From assembly GCA_003255065.1 (NCBI GenBank), contig QAOA01000562.1, positions 64,000 through 127,999 of the forward strand: 64,000 bases of DNA, in the 5' to 3' direction. The notes under the pieces were generated by a model, which saw only the letters and a program-made list of their open reading frames with translations, was not told where the DNA came from and did no database searches. The translations under genes were made by a program, and so were the position numbers. This document shows, one piece after another, positions 50,101-62,365 of this stretch (position 1 is the first letter of the stretch; each line of letters starts with the position of its first letter). The DNA comes from Cercis canadensis. Taxonomy: Eukaryota > Streptophyta > Magnoliopsida > Fabales > Fabaceae.

Positions 50101-53100
50101 CTTCTAACAATTTAAATTTTTTGAGTCAAACGAATTTTTAAAGATATCAAACTCTCTTTAATTAATTAGTTTAGACTTTCATGTTAGCCTCTTAGCCATA
50201 TCCAATTCTCATAATTAAACAATCTTGATCAATATATATAACAAGATAAGAGTTAGAATGCTGAACCTCATTAAATTGCCAAAACTCTATTTGATGATAA
50301 TGAGTTTATTTAAAAATCTCATGACCTGTCCCTCATGAGACCACATGAAAGTAAACTTTATCACTAAACCATACTGTGTAAGTATAGAAAATGTGTACAT
50401 TTCCACGTATACAATTATACAAATAAGGTAACTACGATGATGATATTAAGACCTAAGAAAAACATTAGAGGAAATACTAGTTTACTAAGGTTCCGTACAT
50501 ACTACTTTTTCTTCTTTCCATGCAATGTACGCAAAAATTTCAATGTCTTGCGACGGTCTACATTAGCTTTAGTGCCCTTTAATGCTTCTTTTGAAAAAAT
50601 CGGTGGGGTATGAGAGAGGAGACAATTCTTGCCTGCTTGGTGTCCTTACCAAACAAAGAAAAACCCACAATCTACAGCTTCCTTTCTTTACCTTGACTAC
50701 GGAAGAGTTTTTCTTTGCCATCGAAAGCATTCAAAATATTTCACTGGTGGAAAAGGCCAACTTCGGCTTAACATTGACTGGTTAGTACGTGCACTAAAAT
50801 ATGACATGGGATTTTATTATTGAGCCTGTGGTCCACGTTTGTTCAATTCTAGTTGTTTAATTTTCCCATTTTGTTTTCTTTTCCTAGCTAGTTAGCCAAA
50901 TTGATCATGGTTACTTGGGACTTAGAATCCATTAAATTCAAATAGTGGATAGTTTCTCCATGCATGACATTGTCTGGTGAAGAATTTGGATGACATGAAA
51001 ATGAAGTTAGAAGAAATTTGAGAATTGACGTGTGTGTTCAAACTTACTGGTTGCGGCGCACAAAGAAAGAGAAAGGAAACCAACGGTAGAGGAGAGAAAA
51101 TTAGTACCCAGCAGAACTTTTTTTCCATAATCGCGACACTCTGTTGCGGTTTATTCAGAAATGTATTGCTTAAAACCGCAGGTTTAGAACGTGGTTTAAA
51201 TACCAGGTTTGGATTTCATCTATGAAATGTACGTTTTTGGTTCTACCTAAATTGAGAAGCAGCCAGGGACCTTAGCTCATGGCCCATAAAGAAAACAGGG
51301 ACCTTAACTAGCTCATCCTATTAAGGAACCTCTGAGCTATAATTCTTTAAATTTTGAAGACTTGGAGACTTTTATTATTATTTTTTTCCTCAACAAATAA
51401 AAAGAAAATAATAGTCTATTTGGTCAAACACGGTGGTCAGCAAATGCAGGCAATATATGGGTTTTTTTTTTCTTTTCTAAAATCAAAGACAGCTATTCTT
51501 TTTTAAAATAAACACATTCTTTAAAAGAAACGCATTATATAATTCTCCCTTTAACTCCCTCATCAAGCGAAAATCAACACTCAAATTACAAAAAGAGACT
51601 TTGTTTTCCCTATAAAAATTGAAGTTATATTTATTAATTTTTTAAAAATATGGTTTGAATTAAAGGAGGCATATTGCGTTTTCATTTATTTTAAAAGTTT
51701 AGTTGAATTATTGATAAAGAAATTTATATTTAAATATCCAAATCATGAGGCGAAGGGGAAGAGCTGAAAAACATATATATAAGGCAGCAGAGCAAGAGGA
51801 GTTTCAAACTAAGACGGAAAAGCAAATCAACAGAGAAGAAAAAATGTTAGAGTTGACTGAGATTTACGTTGACCAAGGGATCCTCCCCACGTGGCTCACT
51901 CGCATGACGTAGATATTTGGTGAGAGATTAGGTTTATACAGCAAGGCATTGTGGAAAATACGCAGAAGAAGAGCCATTGAAGTTGAAATTGAAATTGAAA
52001 AGAAAGAAAAAGAACCATAAGAGAACGGCATTATGACGTGTCTGTGTTGCGTACGCCCACAAGCAACATTAAAGATACTTTTCAGTTTTCACATTTCAAG
52101 CTCTTGTAAATAAATCCAAAATTTAACTATTATTAATTCATTAATTATTGTTGGATTAGTAATAATTAATCTTGGGTGTTTGGTAGATAATATAAGATAA
52201 TTCCTGGATGATTATGTAGGACAAGTCTACAAGTCGTATGGGATTCTTTCATTTCAACTACTTCTGGCTTTGTTTGCCTTTCATTTTTCTTTGTTTATTA
52301 CGCGCTTCAAATGTCTTTCTCTCTGTTTCAAACCCTGTTAAGACCGACAAACAAGTGATAGTAACTAGCGTTTATTTTTAGACATGTAACAACAAAATTT
52401 TGAGTGCTTCATTTTCTTTGGAGTGATGGTTTAAGCAATCCCATCATTCAATGTCTACAACGTACAAGACAACCTCTGGAATATGATCAATTTTCTTTGT
52501 TAACGTTATCAATATCAAGTGCTTAACAATAAATGAAATTAATTGAATCAGAAAAATGACGTATGAAATTGATTATATATCAAAATATAGAAAGCTACAT
52601 CTCTTTTTAATTATATATTGCTGTCAAATTTTTGGTGATTTGATCACAGTTTGCATTATTGTGTTTTGTTTCTGTTTGATCGTCATTGATGCAAGTGGGA
52701 ATTGGGAAGTCCAAATGAAAACAACAAGGGAAGTAGAAAATTGATTAATAAGGGTAAGGGATATATTTCTCCTTTGCTGAACAATATTTTTATTTATTGA
52801 ATTCTATTTTGTCACGCTTCTTTAGATAATTAAAAAGACCAAACTACATTGTTTGGCGAAATCTTAGATATATTTTGATTGCCAGTGTGCCACTTAATTA
52901 GACTAAACTTAGATGGTTGGATTAATTTGATGAAAATTTAATGATAATATCCATATAAGTTCAAATTATTATTATTATTGCTAAATTAAGTTTAAATTAT
53001 AATAACAAATATCTTAACATATTTAAAATGTCAAGTTTTAAAGGGGATTTTTTATATAGTGATTAACTAGGTTGATATGTGAGTAAATGTTCAATCATTT

Positions 53101-53119
53101 CAATGATAAGATTAATTAG
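47167..53119. other. Gene-poor region
   Basis: About 6 kb, AT-rich, with an undetermined base at 47640. G-box-like CACGTG motifs occur at about 48349 and 51891. Around 51740-52080 there is purine-rich, transcript-like sequence with a TATA-like stretch and a 22-codon frame starting MLELTEIYVDQG. I cannot support a gene. Confidence 0.45.
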
Positions 53120-53124
53120 GTGTA

Positions 53125-53540
53125 TGTTAGGAACTCAATCTGTGAATGTAGAACTCACCTCAAAAGACTAGTCCATTAGGAAAAGGTGTCTTCACTACTT
53201 AAGTACCATCTCACAATTGCTTGCAGAACCGATGTGGGACTTCCCATATCATAACATTATCCACCCCTTGAGAAGCTGGACGGCCCACTCTTAGTTGCCC
53301 ACTCAGGGTGGCTGACACTTTGTCAGCTAGGTAGCCCTTTCCTTTTGGTCGCTCCTTTCCAAAGTTGCCCCCTCCTGCTACATTTCCGTCTCTCAACGAA
53401 AACACCAATGTTAGAAACTCAAGCTACGAAGGTAAAACTCACCCTAAAAGACTAGTCAATTAGAGGAGAGTGCCTTTACTACTTAAGTACCATCCCACAA
53501 TTGCTTGCGAAACCGATGTGAGACTTACCATATCATAATA
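53125..53540 (-). mobile_element. TRIM retrotransposon (terminal-repeat retrotransposon in miniature)
   Basis: Two 132-bp direct repeats, 53125-53256 and 53409-53540, begin TGTTAG and end ATAACA / ATAATA (TG...CA rule on the older ends). They surround a 152-bp interior. An exact 5-bp target duplication GTGTA flanks the whole (53120-53124 and 53541-53545). On the minus strand the interior ends AAGGGGTGGATAA next to an LTR, a plausible polypurine tract, and starts TTGGTGTTTTCGTTGAG beside the other LTR. This suggests minus orientation. No coding capacity: the open frame through the interior is fortuitous. The two LTRs differ at many positions, so the insertion is old. Confidence 0.85.
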
Positions 53541-53545
53541 GTGTA

Positions 53546-55891
53546 CATGTGATTAGCATATGCTATTCTTAATTAATGGGAAATTAATACATTTTTTTTT
53601 TTGCATGGTAAACTATTTTAATAATAATTCCCACTAATTGGCTGGATTTTTCTTTTTTGGTATACCCTTGGCTCGATTAAATAATCAAAACTTTTTGATC
53701 AAACTCGAGTTTGGATTTGTAAACAGCTCAATTTATTTATAAGTTATAACTCTGATCATGACTAGAGAAGATATGCTAATCCACATATATAGTGTGAAAT
53801 TTTAAACTGAAATCACTTAATTAAAATTATTTATTTCTTTATGTTATAATGAGTGATTCATTTAGAACTATATAGTTGAACATGGCGTACCAAATAGGTT
53901 TCCATCAAAGTCAATTTCTACTTACTTCTTCCACTTTCAGTTAATGATTTTCTTTTGAAAAAAAAACAAAACCACATGATCAGTAACCATTTTTAATTTA
54001 GTATAAAAAAAAAAAAAGCGGAGATTTGGGTTGAGCTTTAATCTAGAAAAAAAATGTGAGTTTTGAATTTTGATATTTCCAAATTAACCTAGCTATTGGC
54101 TTCCCTAGCTTGGAGGTGAGGTCATGGTCGCTCTGGCTCATGGCCAATCCAAAAAGCAGCCAATTAAGGGCTATTCTAATTCCAATACACTAGTTGCTTT
54201 GTTTTGATCATAGTTTGAATGGGTAGCGCCACTGTTGTATATTCTATATATGGCATCATTTATTTTTGTGGGTCACTTTCATCAACCTGAAAGGTTATTC
54301 TGGTATTGTGAGAAGAAGAACACGCACGCACGCACACACACAGAAAAAGGAAGAAAAAAGGTAAGTTTGGATGCATGGTTTGTAGTAACTGTAACTTAAT
54401 ACTATATATTATGTGGGGTATATATTGGATCCTTCAAATTCAAATTCAATATAAACACATATGGCAAAATGAATGTGGACTTGTTGACACGACAGGAGAT
54501 GAGACGAGAAGTTTCCCTGAAACAGCAAGAATAATAAGAAACTCCAAGAATAACAGGGGCCACCATAATACCATTCATACCAATCTCTATGGATTTTTAT
54601 ATTTTAGTCTGAAGCTCAAGACCTTTATCTAACTTTTTACATATTATTATTACTTTCAAAAGTGTTTAGCTTTGTCTATAGATTGTTGATTAAGTAAATG
54701 ATTCTTTTTGGAGTCTAATTCCAATGTTTCAGCAGATTTTTCTACCACTATGGGTATATTTCTAGACAAAGTCATGGATGGCAGCCCCCTAAGTCTTTGC
54801 ATTTTGGAAATAGCTAGCTAGCTAGCTAGCTAGCAGACCCCTTTACACGTTGTCTCTTACTTGTTCCTTTTCCTATATATTATCTTCTTTTCAGGGGGGT
54901 TGTATTGCAGTAACAATATAGACTTGGCTTCATTACATGCACCGAATATTATATATGCAGATTCTCATGTGTTATATACTTAGAATAAGCATTTCTCCTC
55001 TAAAGCACAAGATAAAAATTAACCTTTATATTTTTCATTATTTATTTATTTATTTAGTCACATGAATAATGTTCCATGTTGTGTAGGAGGAAGTGTAAGT
55101 ATCATGAACAATAAAAGTAGCACCCAGATCCATTCATAATAATAAAAGACAGAATAGCATCTCTAGGCCTTAATTAGGATTATATATCACGTTTTTAAGA
55201 TTCAAGAGTATTATATGATTGAGTTTAAGCACTTTAATTTTTATAATTAAAAGAAAAGCTATTATATTTATACCTACAAGTTTAAAATTTGATTGGGCTA
55301 AAATGTCTCTCACCCTATATAATATAACAAAAGTAATACTAGTGTGTAAACTGTAAAGTAAAACAGAATCTAAACATGAAATTATTTTGTGAGGAAAATG
55401 TAATACACCATTTGGGCTATGGTGAAGACTTAACTGTAGGCCTACTTGTGATGGTTGAGGATCATTAAAAGCCCATGTAATTGACTCTAGTGGGCTATGG
55501 GCTCCTCTTCCCTTCCACTAATTAACTTCATTTCAAGCCCATGTTGGGCCCAACCTTATTCCGTCCGTTAGGGTGGGCCAATCCGATCTGAATGTAGAAT
55601 AGAATATATTCCAAACTGCGCCTTCTTAGGGACACTTGAATCATTACTTAGTTCACTAATCCTCTGTTTCCCCTGTGGTGGTGTCCCCAGCTTCAGAAGG
55701 CAGAAAGCAAAAGCAACAAGTAAAGCGAATAAGGCATAGATTAAAGAAACCAAAAGAGAATAAAGGCAAAAGCACATACTATAAAAGAAAGCAACACTCG
55801 AGATTTCTTCTTTCTTTGGGACGACACTTTGTTTACCTAACTCTTACTGCTTATGATTCAAAAGCCATCCAATTATCAGTAATCCTCTCTG
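53546..55891. other. Intergenic region
   Basis: AT-rich, with a (CACG)/(CA) repeat at 54321-54342 and a TAGC repeat at 54811-54834. The last 200 bases are the promoter and 5' UTR of the next gene. Confidence 0.5.
54811..54834. repeat. (TAGC)6 microsatellite
   Basis: Six perfect TAGC units, self-complementary (AGCT), so able to fold into a hairpin. Confidence 0.9.
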
Positions 55892-57070
55892 ATGGGTTTG
55901 CTTCTCTGCCACAGACCCATTTGTAAAATGTTATTACTAATTCTCCAATTCACACTCTCATTTCTCACCCTCTCAAGAGCTCAATCCAGCCTCTGCAGAG
56001 CCTCTTGTGGTGGCATCCCCATTAGATACCCATTTGGCATTGATGATGGCTGTGGAAGCCCATATTACAGACACATTCTTGCTTGCTCTAACTCACAAAA
56101 ACTTGAGCTCAGAACCCCATCGGGGAGATACCCAGTTCGTAACTTGAGCTATGCAGATCCCCACATTTTAGTCACTGATCCATTCATGTGGAGATGTGAA
56201 GATGGTGACCATTTTCGCCCTACAAGGCCATTTAGTCTTGACACAAGCACCCATTTCAAGCTTTCCCCTCAAAATGAGTACCTATTCTTCAATTGCAGTG
56301 AAGACAATGTGATCATTGAGCCAAAGCCCTTATTTTGTGAGCACTTCCCTGAACACTGTGATTCTTCCTGTGACAGTGCTAGCTATCTCTGCAGGCACTT
56401 ACCAGGGTGTTCCTTGGCTTTGAGTGCTAGTAGTTGCTGCTCTTATTATCCAAAAGCCACTGAATCTTTAAGGTTAATGCTCAAGTATTGTACTAGTTAT
56501 GCGAGTGTCTATTGGAGAAATATTGGTGCTCCCCAGCCTTATGATCAAGTGCCTGAATATGGGATCAGAATTGATTTTGATATTCCCATCACTGCGCGTT
56601 GCCTTCAATGCCAAGATCCATTGAAGGGAGCAGGAACATGCGGATTTGATACAGAGACTCAGAGTTTCATGTGCCTATGTAAGGAAGGAAACTCCACTAC
56701 CCATTGTAAAGGTATGTATGAAAGTTTACATTTTGAAAATTTAATGAACTTAAGGGATAAATTTAATAACTGGGTAATGCTTGCTTGGCAGATCATGATA
56801 TTGCACAGCATAATAGGAGGGTTCATGTAATTGCAGGTGACAGAAATATACTCAATTTTTTATATGGGGATTCAAATTTTAGAAAATGGAAAACTTTTCT
56901 CATGTTTGTGGTTTGTTTTATGTGATCAAATTGTGGGTGCAGGGGCAGTTACTGGTTTATCAGCTGCAGGGGCATTTGGAATTGGAGCTGGTATTTGGTA
57001 CTTGAGGAAAGTGAGGGCTAAAGCACCAGTAACACATGGAGTTCAAAGCAATGAGAATAGGCTTTTCTGA
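55892..57070 (+). CDS. Wall-associated-kinase-type galacturonan-binding protein without kinase
   Basis: Two exons, 55892-56711 and 56943-57070, joined in phase 1 (THCK / GAVTGLSAAG), give 315 residues, or 303 if the second ATG at 55928 (MLLLILQFTLSFLTLS) is used. The second start gives a cleaner signal peptide. The secreted part is the GUB_WAK_bind domain (CRASCGGIPIRYPFGIDDGC, ACSNSQKLEL, YPVRNLSYADPHILV) followed by a second Cys-rich region (CQDPLKGAGTCGFD, FMCLCKEGNSTTHCK). The short second exon encodes one transmembrane helix and a basic tail (WYLRKVRAKAP). There is no kinase domain, as in Arabidopsis At3g17350-type proteins. It probably binds pectin at the cell surface. Confidence 0.88.
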
Positions 57071-57545
57071 AGATGACCAAATACCTCTTCCTTTTTGTTT
57101 CTCTATCGCTATCATGTTTATTTATTTATACAACATTTACTAAGGCCTTGATATTGCTTTATAGAGTTGCTTCCCCATTTTGTCCACTTTCTGATTAGCA
57201 ATTTTAATTATTTAATCTTGGTTTTATTTTCTTAGATCATATTGGATGTTGGAGATCTATCGGAAACAAAAAAGTCCACTTCTCATATTCTCTTTCACTC
57301 ATTCTTCAACAACAATCTCTGATGGCCAAAAAAAGAAAAAATCCCAAAACGACAATCCCTGTAATTTAATTAAGGGACGCATCTGCTAGTGTGACAGACT
57401 ATTTTTCTACAAAAACAGATAAAATGGATGTGGAGTACATTTCTACTCACAACAACTCAAGTAAACGCCTCCCAGAAGCCAATTATGGGGCGTCAAGAGT
57501 GAAAAAAAAAACCAAGAAAGAGATGGAAATGCATGCTTGGCTAAA
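57071..57545. other. Intergenic region between convergent genes
   Basis: 3' flanks of the WAK-like (+) and pectate lyase (-) genes. Nothing else seen. Confidence 0.5.
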
Positions 57546-58997
57546 CTAACATGCACTACCAACAACACAGCTCAGAGGACCTGCATTGAGAGTTAATGCA
57601 GGCACAAGCGGCGCTGGAGCAGCGATAAAAGATTGAGCAGCTGTATAATAAGGATCACAGCTTCCATACCCAGATGGAACAAAATAAGCGCCATTTAGGA
57701 ATGCATCCTTGTAAGACCTCCATTTCCAATTCTTCCAACCATTATTCGCTTCCCTCTTGGTAACCTGTCAAACAAGATCACATTCAATGTAAATCGAAAT
57801 CCTCAAGACTACTATGAATAAGTTACCTTTCATGCCAATATATATGCTTCTATTCTTTCTATACCTGTTTGCCATTACGATTATTTGGAGCTATAAAGTA
57901 GTTCCCTTCACTTAAAATTGTTGGGTTAGCACTGCCACCAATGGCATACATCCGCCACTCATCATATCTGTTGTTGACCACATGGGCATAACCAAATCTT
58001 ACCCTGCATATTCATCAACTAAGTTAATTAATAAAAAATTTCACACTAACGATATAGGAAAAATCCAATCTCCATAAACTCAAACTTACCTTGGCATCCT
58101 TTCAATTAGGCCACTACCAAAACGGTTGAAGGCTATAGTCACTCTCATTATTCTATCTGCTGTATATTTATCGTTGTGTCCTAGTAGCATCACCTGCAGG
58201 CACATTAGCTTAATTAGCAGGTCATCCTAGTCACAAAATGAATGAAATAAGATAACTCTAGCTATGTATGTGATTGAAAAGAAGGAAAAGGGTGTTGGGC
58301 TTACTTTGTCATGCTGGGTGAAGTAATTGTTAGAAATGGTGATAGCAGTTGAGGCATGGATAATATCAATTAGACCATCGGCGGAACGAGCCAAGAAGCA
58401 ATGGTCAATCCAAATATTTGAGGAGGCAAATATGCTAATGGCATCTCCATCAGCGCCATTACGATGGCCAACATGGTCAGGGGAACTCCTCACCATGGCA
58501 GCCTTGCCTGGTTTGCAATCATGGATGCTAATGCCATGTATAATAACATGGCTAACATATTGAATTGTAATGCAAGGCCCATTTGCAATCTCCACTTTAG
58601 CTCCTCTCCCATCAATGGTCTTGTAGCTATTCATGATAAGCTCATTCTTGAGGGTGATAACCATGTTTCTGTCAAAAATGATCCAAAGGGGCTGGTTTTG
58701 GATTACACCATAACGAAGTGTGCCTGGTTTGGGGTTGACAGGGTCATCAGAGGGGTCACTGACCTTATATATTGCACCATACTTGCCACCAGTGGCATCT
58801 TTGCCATAGCCAACAGTACAATCAGCCAAGGCTTGGCGATTTGATGCCCAATTTGATTTGGTGCGCCAGCAAGAGTCTATTTTGTTAAGAACTAGACTCT
58901 TAGGAGTGTTGGGAATATAGCTTGAAGAGGCATTGGAGGTTGAAACAAGGTATGGTAGGAAGCATGAAAGCACTAGAAGAGTGGTTAAAGTGGCCAT
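57546..58997 (-). CDS. Pectate lyase (polysaccharide lyase family 1)
   Basis: Four exons, 58997-58305, 58193-58090, 58003-57865 and 57764-57546, give 384 residues. A signal peptide ([20 protein letters not shown]) is followed by [37 protein letters not shown], the calcium-binding region [18 protein letters not shown] and ADGLIDI, then [28 protein letters not shown] (catalytic Arg region) and [19 protein letters not shown]. These are the family's hallmark motifs, arranged as in plant pectate lyases of the Amb a 1 / Cha o 1-like branch. It cleaves de-esterified homogalacturonan in the wall by beta-elimination. A decayed paralogue follows at 61450-62982. Confidence 0.92.
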
Positions 58998-59949
58998 GCT
59001 TGTGTCGTTGAGACAATAAACTGAAGGAGCTTCATTTTATAGGTGAGGAGAAGGTTGTGCACACAATTTACGGGCTTGACTTTAGATTGTTTTGGTTATT
59101 TGTTAAATTTTTGGGTTTGCAAAAACGTGGAAGCACGAGCTCGGGTTAGTTCTTAGTTGACTTGCTAATTCTGATCCTAAACCTTTCATAGAGGTACAAA
59201 GACTAAACCCATTTGTCAATCCCCCAATATTTAAAATCAGAAATATGATTCAAAGGATATGATTACATAAATTTTGCTGGGAAATCTAATATTTGGACGG
59301 TCCTATATATATATATGTTTTCTTTTTCTCCAAAGATAGGAAGAAGGAAAATATATGTTATGTAACAGAGATGACCACCAGTGCTATTCATGAGGAATTT
59401 TAGAGTCAAAATATTTTATAATCAAAATTCATATATTAGTCATATATAATCTATTTTTTGTTGCTAAAGTCCATTGTAAATCTTTTTAAATTGTTGAGTT
59501 AGAAGAAATACTAAATTATTAATTACTTATTGTTATTGAAATTGTTATGCTCTTGTGAGATTAAATTTATGAGAAATACTTATGTCTAGAATTAAATAAA
59601 ATTTAAATATTTAAATATATTAGTCAATTTTCTTAATGCTACATCTAGTTAATTCATCTTTTGTGATGCATGATGGAAGGCAACTGTTATATAAATCCGA
59701 AATAAATCATATGTTTTAGTATGAGTGGTCCTAGCTCATGCAATTAGATATGCAGTGAACTTGGGGTAAATCTAATTCTAGTGCGACTTTTATTCTCTCT
59801 TATTATAAAAAGAAAAAAGAAAAAAAATGACTGAATTAGATATGTACTCAATCTTGGGGTTTGTAGTTTATCAGTTTATTTCAAATTTATAAACTTGGTG
59901 CTTTGTGTGATTCGTTCAAGTAATTTTGTATAAAGTTAAGGTTTCAAAG
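58998..59949. other. Promoter and intergenic region of the pectate lyase
   Basis: AT-rich; no gene. Confidence 0.45.
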
Positions 59950-60537
59950 CAGTATTTTAAGCATTGGACCGGTGAGCGAATTGTTTTAGAGGATAAGCAC
60001 CGGTTGAATCGGTCCAATCGGTTGGACCAAACAGTCGAACCGGATGATGTCATAAATATAATTTTTTATATAAATATAATATTTAATTTGCGTATTGTAT
60101 AACCTAAGTTATAATAAATATATTTTTATGAAAATTTGGTATTAAAATTAAAGTTGGCATAGTGGCAAATGTCTTTTTCCTTCCCTTGGAAGGATAGTTC
60201 AAATCCTTTGATAGACAATATTTATCTATTATACAATCTAAATTAGAATAAGTAAATTATAATACAAATTTATTTGTAAAAGATGCATTGATTTGGTGGT
60301 ATAAGCCTCTTATTCCTTAAGAAGGGGGATCAAATATTTTTTGTGACAGTTTTGAAAAAAAATAAAAATTTCAATGAATTGTCCGGTTATAGAAAACCGG
60401 ATTGATTTACTGGTTCAACTGGTTTTCGTCAGTTTAATCTCTTAAACGAGTTAACCCCCTTAATCGAACTGGAATTTAGACTGGGCACCAATTGGACCGG
60501 TTGAACTGCCTAGTCTAGTCCGATTTTTAAAACAGTG
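59950..60537. mobile_element. MITE-like element with CAGT/CACTGTTTTAA ends and nested GGACCGGTT repeats
   Basis: The left end CAGTATTTTAAGCATTGGAC matches the inverted right end CACTGTTTTAAAAATCGGAC. Flanks GTTTCAAAG and ATTTCAAGT share TTTCAA, a possible decayed 9-bp duplication. Subterminal regions on both sides are rich in GGACCGGTT and its complement. The middle is AT-rich with no gene. Confidence 0.6.
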
Positions 60538-61449
60538 ATTTCAAGTTATCTATCAACTATCATATCACAACCAAAAAAAAGAAGTTATCTATCAACTATA
60601 CCACATCATAGAAAAGTACATTAGTCTAACTTCTCATAATTCTTAACATTTTCCTTTAGTGGTTCATTCGTTTTGATTTATTTCTATACTAATTTCGTAA
60701 GGTTAATTTACTTTTTTTTTTGGGTGTAACTTTCTTTACCAATATTTTTATTTTCTTATTAAGCTTAATAAGTAAAATAATTCCTTGCAATTATTTATAT
60801 TTTTTCCTTATTAATTTCACGAGTTCAATAAAAGAACATTAATTAATATCTTGCAGGTAACGCTTACGTTTTCGTGTAGTGTCAACTTATTCCAGTTTTC
60901 TTCTTTCAACTATTTGTACAAGACAATTGTTTCATAAATACAAAATTAATGTCAAAATAAGGAAAATAAAGAAGAGTGAATTTACTGAGTTCAAATTCTG
61001 TTATTTAATATTATAATCTGGAGTAAAAACTAATAAAACACCAGCTACTAGAAAAATATCATATTTTACACTGTTTTCATGATTCAACTTTGTTTTTGGG
61101 TACATTTTGTCAAGTCCTTGCTTTCCATTCTGTGCGCAAGATGATTGGTATGATCCTGTTTTGCTTTATGGGCTTTCATTTGAAGCACATGTAACTAGAA
61201 CTCATATAATCATGAATAGTAACACTATTTGTCCCGCATTTAATTCACGAATCTCTTCTAAAAAATCTCACATTAATTTCTTTAAGGAATGGATCTGCAA
61301 GTATTAACAGATTAGATTTCTGCAAAGCTGAAAAAAAGAGGGTTGTGAAATAATCCATTTCTCCTCACAAGAATTGTGTACATGCCATGCCATAGCCAAT
61401 TTAATTAGTGGCCTTCTTGAATAAAAGGTGACAAAAATGGTAGGCCAAA
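60538..61449. other. Intergenic region
   Basis: AT-rich, no gene seen. Confidence 0.45.
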
Positions 61450-61785
61450 TCAGCATGCTTTACCAACAACACAACTCAGAGGACCTGCATTGAGAGTTAA
61501 TATAGGCACCAAGGACGCCGAATCACCAATAGAAGATTGAGGAGGTGTATAAGAAGGGAAACTAGCACAATTTCCATTCCCAGATGCAACAAAATAAGCA
61601 CCATTCAAGAGTTGATCACTACAAGTGTTCCATTTCCAATTCTTCCAGTTTCCATTCGTTTCCCTCTTTGTAACCTGTCACCCAAGAATTAATAAAACTC
61701 ACTATGAATTCATCTGAGACATTTGAAACATATATTAATACTATATGCTACTCTGTTTTAATTCATTCCTTTATCTGTTTTGCAG

Positions 61786-62018
61786 TGTTAGATATAAAAT
61801 TATTTTTAGGCCTTCATCTAATAGTTTAAGTTTTTGTGATGAATTGATTTTTGACATAGTAACAAAGTCTCTTTGATCAAACGGTCAAGAGATTAAATCC
61901 TTTTATCACCACTTTCTCAATTAAATTGAAATCTCAGCTCAAGATATAAGTGGACTATACTTTATCTAGGCTTCAAGTCCAAAAGATTTTTGCGTGCAGG
62001 ACATGTTAGATATAAAAT
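61786..62018. repeat. Repeat insertion in exon 3 of the pectate lyase pseudogene
   Basis: The identical 15-mer TGTTAGATATAAAAT occurs at 61786-61800 and 62004-62018 and bounds about 200 bases. The interior has a tRNA-like or retroelement-like stretch (TAGTTTAAGTTTTTGTGATG then GATCAAACGGTCAAGAGATT). The pattern fits an old short retroelement with a target duplication, but the replaced exon sequence means a deletion also took place. Confidence 0.55.
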
Positions 62019-62250
62019 CTTATTTACCACATGAACATAACCAAATCGTACCCTGCATGTTTGTCAACCAAATAAATGTGAAATTATGTTACTGACTTTG
62101 TAAAAAAAAAAACATAGATTTTATAAAATCATTGTTATCTTGGCATTCTTTCAGTTAGTTACTTTCATTTTCCTATCATTCGGGTATAAATCAGTGTGTC
62201 CTAGCAGCATCACCCAGCAGGACATTAGCTTAATTGAAAGCTCATCCTAC

Positions 62251-62365
62251 AAATTAGTAGTTTAAACTTTTCGGTTGAATTAATTCTTGACATGGCTTTA
62301 ATGAATTTTTAATTTGATTAAGTGGTTGAGAGTTTAATCTTTATATCGCTAGTTTTCTATATGGA
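62251..62365. repeat. Second, diverged copy of the same repeat family
   Basis: TAGTTTAAACTTTTCGGTTG, ATTCTTGACATGG and GATTAAGTGGTTGAGAGTTT align in order with 61821-61925. It lies in the intron after exon 1 of the pseudogene. Confidence 0.45.

Noticed and set aside
53211-53408. 65-codon minus-strand frame
   Set aside because: It lies across the TRIM interior and one LTR; no homology and no start context.
56831-57070. Separate 79-codon plus-strand gene after the WAK-like gene
   Set aside because: Its second half is exon 2 of the WAK-like gene, with a correct acceptor at 56941-56942 and matching phase; the first half is intron.
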